This document shows positions 55,925 to 64,000 of a DNA stretch of 64,000 nt, one piece after another. Origin of the DNA: Synaphobranchus kaupii (Eukaryota > Chordata > Actinopteri > Anguilliformes > Synaphobranchidae); NCBI GenBank assembly GCA_029718625.1, contig CM056391.1, forward strand, positions 25,956,281-26,020,280. The letters run 5' to 3'. A program made the translations under genes and the position numbers. The notes below the pieces were generated by a model. The model saw only the letters and a program-made list of their open reading frames with translations. It made no database searches and had not been told where the DNA came from. The stretch's first letter is position 1. The number at the start of each line of letters is the position of its first letter.

Positions 55925-57060
55925 GGCAGGGCGTGTATTTTCGATTGAGCTTGCGTAATCTGTTAGCCGGTAATTCCGATGCAGTCCTGTTCGTCCATCA
56001 GTACTTGTCTCCGTACATGGAGTTTTTGGAGATTTTGTTCGGAACTGTAGTTCTGTTCGCCCTTCGGTACATGTCTTCCCATAGGGAGACTGGACGATTT
56101 TGTGGACATGTTTGTGTGTGACTGCGAGGCTCTAAAAGTAGCCTTGGAACGTTAGTTTTCTGTTCCATTTTGCCTCGTTACATATTCCTTTACTGAGAGG
56201 CTATGGCGTGTGTTTTCAATTAAGCTTGCGTTAGTCATGTTTGATAGTAAAGTTATGGGACGACGGTGCTCCGTCGGCTCGCCCGTAAAATGTTTCTCTC
56301 TCCTGGGAGATCGGGCGTTTACCCCTTTATGTTTTCTGCATGTGACTGCGAGCCTATGAAACTAGCCATGGAATGTTATATATGTTCCTTCCCCCGTTAC
56401 ATTCCTCTTTACCAAGAGGCACGGCGTTTATTTTCTATCAAACTTGTTTTGGTCTTTTAACCGGTAACTGTCCGGTGCAGCCTGTCCTGTTTGTTCCTTT
56501 TGGTACCTGTCTCCGTACATGGAGTTTGACGATTTTGTTCGGAACTGTAGTTCTGTTTCGTCTTTCGGTACATGTCTTCCTATAGGGAAGATTGGGCGAT
56601 GTTGTGGACATGTTTGCGTTTCACTACGAGTCTCTGAAAGTAGCCTTGGAACGTTAAATCCCTGTTCCTGTTCGCCTCGTTACATTCCTCTTTATGGAGA
56701 GGTAGGGCGTTTATTTTCTACTAATCTCGCTTTGGTCTTTTAGCCGGTAAATGTCCGGTACAGCCTGTCCTGTTCATTCCTTTCGGTACCTTTCTCCGTA
56801 CATGGAGTTTTTTGACGATTTTGTTCGGAACTGTTGTTCTGTTTCGTCTTTCAGTACATGTCTTCCTATAGGGAAGATTGGGCGATGTTGTGGACATATT
56901 TGTGTGTGACTGCGAGTCTGAGAGTAGCCTTGGAACGTTGGATCTGTTCCTTTCGCCTCCTCATATTCTATCGGATTATTTTGCAGTGTTTGTTGACTGT
57001 TTTATTTTTGCCATCACGCTACTCGCCTGTTCTTATGCGTCTTGTGACCGAGACAGGGCG
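55925..57060 (+). repeat. Tandem array, about 220-280 bp units
   Basis: Units start near 55928, 56201, 56418 and 56697, each with GGCGTKTATTTTC..., then CCGGTA..TGTCCGGT, GTACATGGAGTTTTTTGACG, TTTTGTTCGGAACTGTAGTT, TCGGTACATGTCTTCC and GTAGCCTTGGAACGTT. Unit 2 is shortened. A last partial unit ends near 57060. It lies in the downstream half of the LTR. Confidence 0.9.
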
Positions 57061-57253
57061 CTTATTATTTCTGGCTATTGAGAAACCTTTCCTTGCGCCT
57101 CTACTTATTGGCGTGTGACAGTGAGCCGGTTAGTATAGTGTCGGTAGGTTTGTTCATTGTTGTCTCCCTTCCTTTTCCCGCCTTAGTGGCCTTAGGGCTT
57201 AATGAATCCCCTTGCTGCGTTTGGCTCCTCCTACCTCACACGTCACAATCACA

Positions 57254-57515
57254 TTACAGTTACGTTCCTGAGTCTGCATCTCAGTCTGTGTTGCATTACT
57301 GAGTCTACGTCTCAGTCTGTGTTATGTTACTGCGTCTGCATTACTGCATTACCTTACTGAGCCTGCATCTCAGTCTGCATTACGTTGCTGAGTCTGCGTC
57401 TCAGTCCGCATCACGTTACTGAGTCTGCATTTTTGTCTGTGTTACATTATTGCGTCTGCGTCTCAGTCTGTGTTATGTTACTGAGTCTGCGTCTCTGTCT
57501 GCATTACCTTACTGA
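57254..57515 (+). repeat. Minisatellite, middle part
   Basis: Continuation of the array at 52727: GAGTCTGCATCTCAGTCTGT and variants with GTGTTACATTA or GCATTACGTTG. Ends at 57515 where a hAT-like element begins. Confidence 0.9.
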
Positions 57516-59112
57516 CAGTGCTATGCAAGTTCACACTTCACAAGACCTAGCTCAAAGTCCAGTTCACACAGATTAAAATGAACTAGTTCACGTTCATCGT
57601 TCACAATTTTGAATTTTTAACTAAGTTCACAGTCCCAAAAAGTGAACTACTTCACGTTCATTACTTCCGTTTTTTTTTTTTAAATGAGCTGCTCCGATCT
57701 AACAATATTGCACACATTTTAGTGAATTAGATAATTGCCCCAGCTCATTCCAAAGTGATTATTACTACTACTGCTAACGGTTAAAAGATGTACTGTACCT
57801 ACAGTCGCCTACTATCCAACTCTCAGCACAAAACTCAGACTCAGAGCCCTGAGCTGTGGCAATATTCCACGGCTCCAGAGTCGTGACACAAACCAAAGTT
57901 CTTTAGAGTTTTAACAGAGAGAAAATGCTGTAGCCTACACCATTAATAATCGGGTTTAGCCTAGCTACTCAGCGTGGATCAACCAGAAACCTTGACAAAG
58001 GTATTCTGTTATATCAAATGATATTCCGAGATGCCAACACTTTAATAGTCTACTTTTTATTACAAAATTATTACATGTGACTGTTTGCAACCGAATTGCA
58101 GTATAAAACATAATGAATATGCGATTGTGTTCAGCTAATGACAGCAAATAGGCTACTTCTTATTTAAAGTGGTGGCATTTTTATTTTAGAACTCTTTTAT
58201 TTTAGAACCCAACAACAACAGTGAACAGATATAGTGTATAATAGAAGAAATAAATAGCACAATGGTTCAAATAAACATATTTTATGGTGTCCAAATAAAT
58301 CTTTACCAAATACTATTTAAAACTAAGAAACGAAACAGGCTCCTGTACACAGACACACGCATCAAGATCTGGTTTGTTTATCGGATTTGGCTGGCGATCT
58401 CTCCTATACAGCCATCCATCCACCACATTTTCAGTAGGCTACTGGATTCTAGGATCTGAGAAAAAATAAGATTTATATTTGCATAGACTAATAAAATAGC
58501 TATATGCAAATATAACCATTCAATGTCTATTCTTAGGCCACGTAATATCTAACGTTACAATCAATGACCGACAGCGTAATTTTAGCTAGGCCTAACGTTA
58601 AACTTCTGCTAGAATATTGGAAATAATAAATAAATAAATGTAAACTGGATGCGATTGCAAACTAGCTTGAAAAGTAAGGGAGAGTGAACAGAAAACATTG
58701 AGCATAGGCTATTAAAAATGAGCATCAATCAGGTGATTTGGGTCTGAATAAAATATCAAAGCTAGTTTACTAACTTGATTTGCGAGAAATTTGGGAGAAA
58801 GAGATGCGGCTCGGGTAGTTTGAAAGAATCAAACAAACAAACAGGACTGTATTAACCGGAAGAACCAAAAACTTGCGACTCCGACACTTCAAACCGAACG
58901 GTACAGAAAGAGCCGACTCAGAAAAAAAGAGCCGAACTGCCCATCACTACTCGGGTGCTGTAAAACACAGTGTGTGAGCGTCGTTAACTCTCGCGGGAGT
59001 TAACGACGTTCACGTTCATTAGTTGCAAACTGATATGTTCAGTTCACCGTTCACCAAAAAGATGAGCATGTTCAATGAACGCGCTCTTTTAGCACTTTCA
59101 TGCACAACACTG
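57516..59112. mobile_element. Non-autonomous hAT-like element in the minisatellite
   Basis: Ends CAGTGCTATGCAAGTTCAC and (inverted) CAGTGTTGTGCATGAAAG; flanks CTTACTGA and CTTACCGT are 8 bp long and match at six positions. Subterminal regions are rich in GTTCACGTTCAT motifs. Near 58918-58950 the text GAGCCGAACTGCCCATCACT resembles the end of another hAT family, suggesting a nested fragment. No transposase frame in 1.6 kb. Confidence 0.75.
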
Positions 59113-59215
59113 CTTACCGTGTCTGCATCTCAGTCTGCATTACCTTACTGCGTCTGCGTCTCAGTCTGTGTTACGTTACGAAGCCTGCATCTCAGTCTAT
59201 GTTACATTAGTGACG
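59113..59215 (+). repeat. Minisatellite, right part
   Basis: GTGTCTGCATCTCAGTCTGC, GCGTCTGCGTCTCAGTCTG and GCCTGCATCTCAGTC complete the array begun at 52727. Removing both insertions would rejoin an array of about 610 bp. Confidence 0.88.
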
Positions 59216-59599
59216 TTGCTTGCCTCCTTCACCCTCATTCGCAATCTCCCCTTGCTCATGAATGCATCACACAGCATTTTGATTCATAAATATCATAAGA
59301 GGCATGTGCTTTTATTCCACTGATGTCTATTTTTGCGTTCAATCTGCCAGACTGTCTGTTTTAATGAAGGTTGTGACCCAAACCTTTAAGTTTTCTGCTT
59401 AAAACAGCCCTTTGTCAGAGAAATGTCAACAGACTTTGTTTTTACTATATGCAATTATTTCAGTTTTGTGCACAACAGACCATGCAATACACTGTGCTAG
59501 AATTGACTTGTTAACATTAAACATTTTTTTACAGCTACATCCTTCACTAAAATATAATGCATCACATGTGACATTATTTGATCATAAAACAGGAGCACA
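59216..59599. other. Non-coding stretch
   Basis: No gene or repeat recognised. Confidence 0.4.
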
Positions 59600-59676
59600 T
59601 TAACCCGCGCAGATGGAACATTTGGTCAATTGTCACCTATTTAGGAGGTGCTCCGTGTAAGGCTTTATAACTCCAG
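59600..59676 (+). mobile_element. TTAA-element left end, interrupted
   Basis: TTAACCCGCGCAGATGGAAC, CACCTATTTAGGAGGTGCTC and GGCTTTATAACTCC match the reverse complement of 6978-7045. At CTCCAG it passes into a GGGCCC-end element exactly as in the first copy. Confidence 0.8.
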
Positions 59677-61018
59677 CGGCCCTATCTTAGACCCGGCGCA
59701 ATGCGGCGCTAACCCAAACGCAAGTGCCTTTGCTATCTTACACCCGGCGCATGGTTCATTATAACGCCTTACGTTCACGCCGTTTAAATACCATGGGCCC
59801 TATCTTACACCCGGCGCAAAGCGGCGCTAACCCAAACGCAAGTGTCTTTGCTATCTTACACCCGGCGCATGGTTCATAATAGCGCCTTGCGTTAACGTCG
59901 TTTAACTAGCATGTATTCTTGTGCCCATTACAAGTGAACTGGGCGTGTTGGTTTTAAGATGAGGAGTGGCCAGGATTCTTTTTGGCGTATTGCTATCTTG
60001 AGCCAGCAGAAAGCGCTTGCGCTAGAACCACCACAAACTTGGTCTAAAGTCATGTCGCAGTTGTTTACATGTTATTTTAACGGCGCATATAAGTGCGTCT
60101 ACATAGGCGTGTGCACAATGTGCGTACCCTCCTGTCTGTTACACACAGGGGCGCGCACAAGCATGACTAAAATATCTAGATCACAATGTGAAATATTATT
60201 ATTGTGTAGGCTATGTCAAAAATGCATAATAATAAAAGGTTACATAGATCCCCGTACCTTTCCCTCAGCGAAGGGAAACGATGCCACATTACATTGCTCT
60301 CAGCCCACTCCATCAACATCCAGGCGATGTGCGATGGTACGGGACAATGGCTATCCATTAAAAAAGAGCTGATAACACCTATATCAAGCCTAATGCGCGA
60401 ATTGTCATTTGCATCTAATGCGTGAATTGTCATTCAATGGAAAACTCGCGCACTGCAATAGACGGACATTTGAGTTTTGAAAATGCGCTTCAGACGTCAT
60501 TACAATACAGCTCTGTTTATCTAGGAATACAGCCTGTAAGTAAATAGAATGGTTTGTGACTGAAAAAAGTTCAAAACCTTGTCCAGTGAATATTGCTTTT
60601 ATTGTTTTTCAAATAGCCTAGGCTACAGCGGATTCGCTGTGCATAAGGTTTTTTTCGATAGCCTATGGTTAAAAAACAGAGATAAATGTCACCATGTTAA
60701 CTGAATTGTAACCTTAGCTATTCTTCCTCCTTCATATTTTTTAAATTGCAGTGACTTGAACAGGTAGCTGGGTCCCATTCCAGGTTAGCAGAGCATGATG
60801 AGTGGGTCCTCCTGCCCGCTTGCCCTTCTCCGTCCTAGCCCTGCTCCTGCCATTCCATACCCTCAGCTTATTAAAACCCCACTGATTTCACCTGTTATTC
60901 CATAACTGAACAAAATATTTTAAAGAGAACTAAGCGTCTAATGAAAACTAATTTTCAGCACGTTACAATTAATTCACAATTAATTTTAATACCATTATCT
61001 GCATGTGCGCTTTACAGG
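59677..61018 (+). mobile_element. GGGCCC-end DNA element, copy 5 (end duplicated, 3'-truncated)
   Basis: A terminal 118-bp segment (59677-59794) is followed by a second complete start at 59795 (GGGCCCTATCTTACACCCGG). The body is then collinear with 53979-55050 to 60753, is broken by a 98-bp filler (60754-60851), resumes TTCCATACCCTCAGC and ends at CGCTTTACAGGAG (about 61018), where DIRS sequence starts. Confidence 0.85.
60754..60851. other. Filler DNA copied from Gypsy element 2 family
   Basis: 60754-60800 is the reverse complement of the element 2 protease region (46328-46373), with two or three mismatches. 60806-60850 matches the LTR part at about 44892-44931 with an 8-bp extra piece. It replaces about 7 bp of the host element (AAGGTTT in copy 4). 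Confidence 0.8.
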
Positions 61019-61186
61019 AGCTGTCAGACAGCAGACTAATCTGTCAGAGAGTCGAGAGGAGGCCTCAGGTTCCACTAACAGTTAAAGCAATGGGTTACTC
61101 GGCCTCCCTAGAAACCGTTCTCTGTGTGGCCTTGGCATGCATGCATTGCGATATGCCTCAGGCTAGCACTTCGGGACGTCTAAGGT

Positions 61187-61570
61187 TTCACCGATGGACC
61201 CCTCAGGGGGTACGATTGGCTATGCCAGCATCAGTGATTTTCTGGTGGAGCTAAATAAAGGCTGGCCACGCCCTGGTATGTATCGGATGGCCAGAGATTG
61301 TATGCCACAATGCAGAGCAACAGACAATCTACACTGTAAGCCTTATAGAGCAGCTGCCAGAGCAGCGCAAATTGGTAATTCGCTGTCATGGCTAATGCTT
61401 GCGCAGTCACAGACAATGCTTGATGCAGAGGTCGACACCTCATTGAACGATGCGTCGCTACAAGCGTTTGCATTTATGACCCGTGAGTTAGGCCGAGCAA
61501 TGTTCCTTCTCACAGTAACTCGGCATCAAGTGTGGTGGGCTCAGTCGCCCCTACCAGACGCCACATAAAG
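61187..61570 (+). pseudogene. DIRS-type element gag-like region
   Basis: A 124-residue frame beginning MDPSGGTIGYASISDFLVEL has, in its second half, ARAAQIGNSLSWLMLAQSQT and RELGRAMFLLTVTRHQVWW. The 'IGNSL..L...Q..ML' followed by 'R.LGR.M..L....R..W' pattern is that of the gag-like protein of fish DIRS elements. The start of the element is around 61019, just after the truncated GGGCCC-end element. The frame ends at 61568, shorter than a full DIRS gag. Further gag-like text (QASVSPSGLFG-type) was not found intact. Role in the family: RNA particle formation. Confidence 0.65.
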
Positions 61571-61859
61571 AAGAATCAGAGACTGGCCAAGTTTTCTCTG
61601 AAGCAGCCAGACAGGCACTTGAATGGTCTGTGGTGGTGTTAAGACACAAGGAGCGGCAGATGCCCCCCCCCTCAACATTTTGATGTGCACCGGTCCCAAC
61701 TAACGGTTAGTAGGGACGCACAACCTGCGTATGGTAGGGGAGCTTTTTTGTCGTCCGTGCGCCCGTGCACTGGGACCGGACTCGCGACATAACCCCGTAG
61801 ATCCATCTGGCGGTCAGGCCGCCGACACCAGCTGGTGAATGGAAAGGCTCTCATGAGAG

Positions 61860-62700
61860 AACGGTACTGGATCTGAGAGGCCTAAATATGTAACAAAAGT
61901 GATACACTTTCTGGATGCTCCAGACATTGAACGTTATACATGCTGTATGAACAGGAAGGATTGGTTCTTGGCTGTGGATTTAAAAGATGCATACTTCCAC
62001 ATCCCTGTCTAGGTGGAGCATCATCGTGCTTACGATTTGCATTCCGAGGTCGGACAAACGAGTTCAATGCCCTCCCGTTCAGTTTGTCTCTAGCCCCACG
62101 TGTACTAACTCGCTGCATGAGCGTAGTTCTATCGCCGCTCAGGCTGAGGGGGCTGAGAATCATACCATACCTAGACTATTGGCTGATATGGGTCCTAATT
62201 TTGGTCGCCTCACCAGTCATGCCTCTCGGACTCTTGACAGCCAGGCCACTTCAACGCTGCACCCCAGGTGGGATCGCCATGCCCGAATCAGAGTAACAGG
62301 TTAACTTTGCCGGATGGGGGTTATACCTTCACGACGCGTGGTCATTACGACGGACGCTTCACTGAGCGGTTGGGGGGCTGTCTGCCAGCACCTCCCAGCT
62401 CAGGGGTTATGGTCTCGACAGCATCAGTCAGACAATATCAACGTGCTCAAACTCCAAGCAATATTTCTAGCACTGAGACATTTCTTGCCCATACTACGGG
62501 GTAAACATGTGATAGTGAGGTCGGACAACACCTCAGCAGTATATCACGTAAATCATCAAGGCAGTTTAAAGTCCCGCTGATCATTGAAACTGACCCAGCG
62601 CCTGCTAACATGGGCACTTCTCAGACTTACCTCCCTGCCTGCCATTCACCTACCAGGTATTCAGAACGGCACAGCAGGTGTACTATCTCGCCAGGAGATT
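61860..62700 (+). pseudogene. DIRS-type reverse transcriptase and RNase H
   Basis: The first part reads TVLDLRGLN-like text and then KDWFLAVDLKDAYFHIPV (61950-62010), the hallmark entry of DIRS1-like reverse transcriptase. A stop and frameshift follow. The frame 61940-62296 continues LRFAFRGRTNEFNALPFSLS, LAPRVLTRCM and IIPYLDYWLIWV; the polymerase motif YLDDW reads YLDYW, so the second aspartate is lost. RNase H is in frame 62314-62580: VITTDASLSGWGAVCQHLPA, LKLQAIFLALRHFLPILRGK and VRSDNTSAVYHVNHQGSL, with the key aspartates TDAS and RSDNT present. At least three frame breaks. Confidence 0.9.
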
Positions 62701-62867
62701 CATCCCGGTGAATGGCATCTCCACCCTGAGGTGGTGGAGGAGATATGATGGCGCTTTGGTCGTGCTCAAACAGACCTGTTAGCCTCTCAAGAGTCTACTC
62801 ATTGCCCCCAGTGGTTCTCCCTGAACGAGTATTCATGCCCCCTGGGGATAGACATATTAGCGCATGA

Positions 62868-63930
62868 GTGGCCGGACGGCCTGCTATACGTGCCCCTGTC
62901 CAGTGGACGCGACTTAACCCCAGAGCCCCCGCTACGAGCAGGGCCTATGGGTATATGTGGCAGCCATTGAACACATGGTGCTTACGGGAAGGTGCGGACC
63001 ATGTACACTGTCCGATTCCTGTACTATTGGACCTTTTACAGTCCTTACTTGACGGGAAATCAGGCAGCACACTGAAAACCTATGCAGCTGTCATATCCAG
63101 CAGGCTTGTCTGGGTACATAACAAGCCTGCAGGGAGCCATTACCTGGTCAGCCGGTTACTGAAGGGTGCCCGGCGGCTGAGACCTGCGAGGTCACTGGTA
63201 ACTCCCTCCTGGGATCTCCCCTTGGTGTTGAGAGCGCTCACGGTTCAGCCCTATGAGCCTCTCGGGATGATCAGCCTTAAGTGGCTCTCTCTTTTAAAGT
63301 CGGCGTTTATGCTAGCAATGGAATCAGCAAAACGCGTTTGGTGAGCTCTGCGCTCTCTCCATCAGCGCATTGTGTCTAAGGTGGAGGCCAGCAGACTCAA
63401 GGGTCACATTGCGGCCTAATCCATCGTTTCTGCCCAAAATCGTTTCGGCATTTCACATCAACTAGCTGATCAAGCTCGCGGCGCTTTGCCCCCCGCCAGG
63501 CGAGGACCTGTGGGATGCACACCTGATATGTCCAGTGCATGTGCTGCAATGTTTACGTCGAAGCTACCGCTTCCTCCAGACGTACAGGGCAACTCTTTTG
63601 TTTGCTACGGCAAGACCAAAGGGACAGCACTCTCGGCTCAAAGCCTCTCCCGATGGGTAATGAAGGCAGTAGCCATAGCCTATGAGGCTAGCGCTAAACC
63701 CTCGCCTATTGATATCCAGGGCCGATCCACCAGAAGTATGCATGGGCAGCCCTGGAAGGCGTACCTCTTAAAGAAATTGGAAATTTAGAAAACGGCGACG
63801 TGGGCATCCCCCCTGCACATTGTTGAGGTTTTTATCACATCAGTGTGGTACCAGGCTCAACCGTCGGTGCAACCGTCTTACCTGCTACCTTGGCATCCAT
63901 GTAAGGATGATGGGCCCTCCTGACACTTTG
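62868..63930 (+). pseudogene. DIRS-type tyrosine recombinase
   Basis: Frame 62868-63344 carries the N-terminal SAM-like part (GSTLKTYAAVISSRLVWVH, HYLVSRLLKGARRLRPAR). After a frame break, frame 63486-63788 gives SFVCYGKTKGTALSAQSLSR and IDIQGRSTRSMHGQPWKAYL. In DIRS recombinases the HxxR box usually reads HSTR; here the histidine is arginine (RSTR). The C-terminal block after it is frame-shifted: readable text WASPLHIVEVFITSVWYQ (about 63800-63850) is where the catalytic tyrosine segment lies. DIRS elements integrate by this recombinase rather than an integrase. Broken copy; the element continues toward or past the window end. Confidence 0.88.
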
Positions 63931-64000
63931 GGTATTAAGTCATCCATATTGGTGACCCTAATGGTCTTAGGAACAAAATACAACGAACGGTTATGGCTGT

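Larger units (their letters stand above)
52974..57251 (+). mobile_element. Gypsy-type LTR(s) inserted in the minisatellite, itself interrupted
   Basis: It starts TGTCATGGTTTTCTGCCTG and matches 36672-37270 over its first 400 bp. From about 53530 the text (GGAGACCGTTTTGCTCCGTT, GCGGGACTTGCCTTT) matches the LTR at 2105. It ends near CTGCGTTTGGCTCC...CAATCA at 57251, where the minisatellite resumes. It may be one long LTR or two related LTRs joined. Contains the element 53979-55879 and the array 55925-57060. Possible 4-bp duplication TATT/CATT is not exact. Confidence 0.65.
61019..64000 (+). mobile_element. DIRS-type retrotransposon, degenerate, right end not seen
   Basis: The order gag-like, reverse transcriptase, RNase H, tyrosine recombinase on one strand is that of DIRS1-like elements, which lack integrase and protease. 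The left boundary is where GGGCCC-element similarity stops (about 61018). No split or inverted terminal repeats typical of DIRS were recognised at the left, so that end is probably truncated; the right end may lie outside the window. Confidence 0.8.

Noticed and set aside
52727..59215. CRISPR-like array (short repeats with variable parts)
   Set aside because: The unit is a contiguous minisatellite with gradual variants, no spacers, no cas genes, and the setting is a fish genome.

Overview
This window reads as a gene-poor, transposon-saturated interval from a ray-finned fish. The evidence is the repeat content: teleost-type Ty3/Gypsy chromoviral elements, a DIRS-type tyrosine-recombinase retrotransposon, Tc1-like elements, hAT elements, CR1/L2-type LINE ends, a tRNA-derived SINE and several MITE families, all at vertebrate-like base composition. 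I could not name the species. No intact host gene is recognisable on either strand, and no rRNA, functional tRNA or CRISPR is seen. Every coding trace I can identify belongs to a mobile element, and all of them are broken by stops, frameshifts or deletions.

Layout. 1-2100: a Tc1-like deletion derivative, a LINE 3' fragment and small repeats. 2105-10730: a degenerate Gypsy element (5' LTR, gag, protease, RT/RNase H, integrase, chromodomain-like tail). Its gag is split by a TTAA-flanked element (about 3231-7045), which itself carries a 1.9 kb element with GGGCCCTATCTT ends. 10740-12640: non-coding and possibly regulatory. 12648-14490: a second GGGCCC-end element and a Tc1-like element. 14500-16560: non-coding, with one candidate conserved block. 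16563-17517: a near-perfect fold-back and a solo LTR with a perfect 5-bp target duplication. 18370-22130: MITEs, a LINE tail and a TTAA element. 24978-27380: a complete hAT element with a perfect 8-bp target duplication and a decayed BED-type transposase. 27948-28811: the second copy of the first Tc1-like family. 31322-32760: another TTAA-type element. 34959-36232: a third GGGCCC-end element. 36359-37830: a Tc1 relic holding a solo LTR. 39480-40020: another Tc1 relic. 41408-41840: an L2-like LINE. 43010-44495: a hAT with CAAGTC-rich ends. 44513-49010: a second degenerate Gypsy element. 50119-50659: a deleted Tc1-like element. 50968-51196: a SINE. 51739-52083: a palindromic TTAA MITE. 52727-59215: a minisatellite torn open by an LTR insertion (itself holding a GGGCCC-end element and a roughly 275-bp tandem array) and by a hAT-like element. 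59600-61018: a composite TTAA/GGGCCC element. 61020-64000: a DIRS-type element that runs to, or past, the window edge.

The genes do not work together as a pathway. What the window records is insertion history. The most informative observations are: a composite TTAA+GGGCCC-end element present with the same junction at two loci and with an empty site at a third; a 98-bp filler stitched from two pieces of the local Gypsy family; Tc1-like copies that kept only the DNA-binding domain inside very long inverted repeats; and several strong hairpins. A few unique AT-rich blocks (near 11.2-12.1, 14.7-15.1, 19.9-20.2 and 40.2-40.6 kb) look more like conserved enhancers than repeats, but this cannot be shown without alignment.
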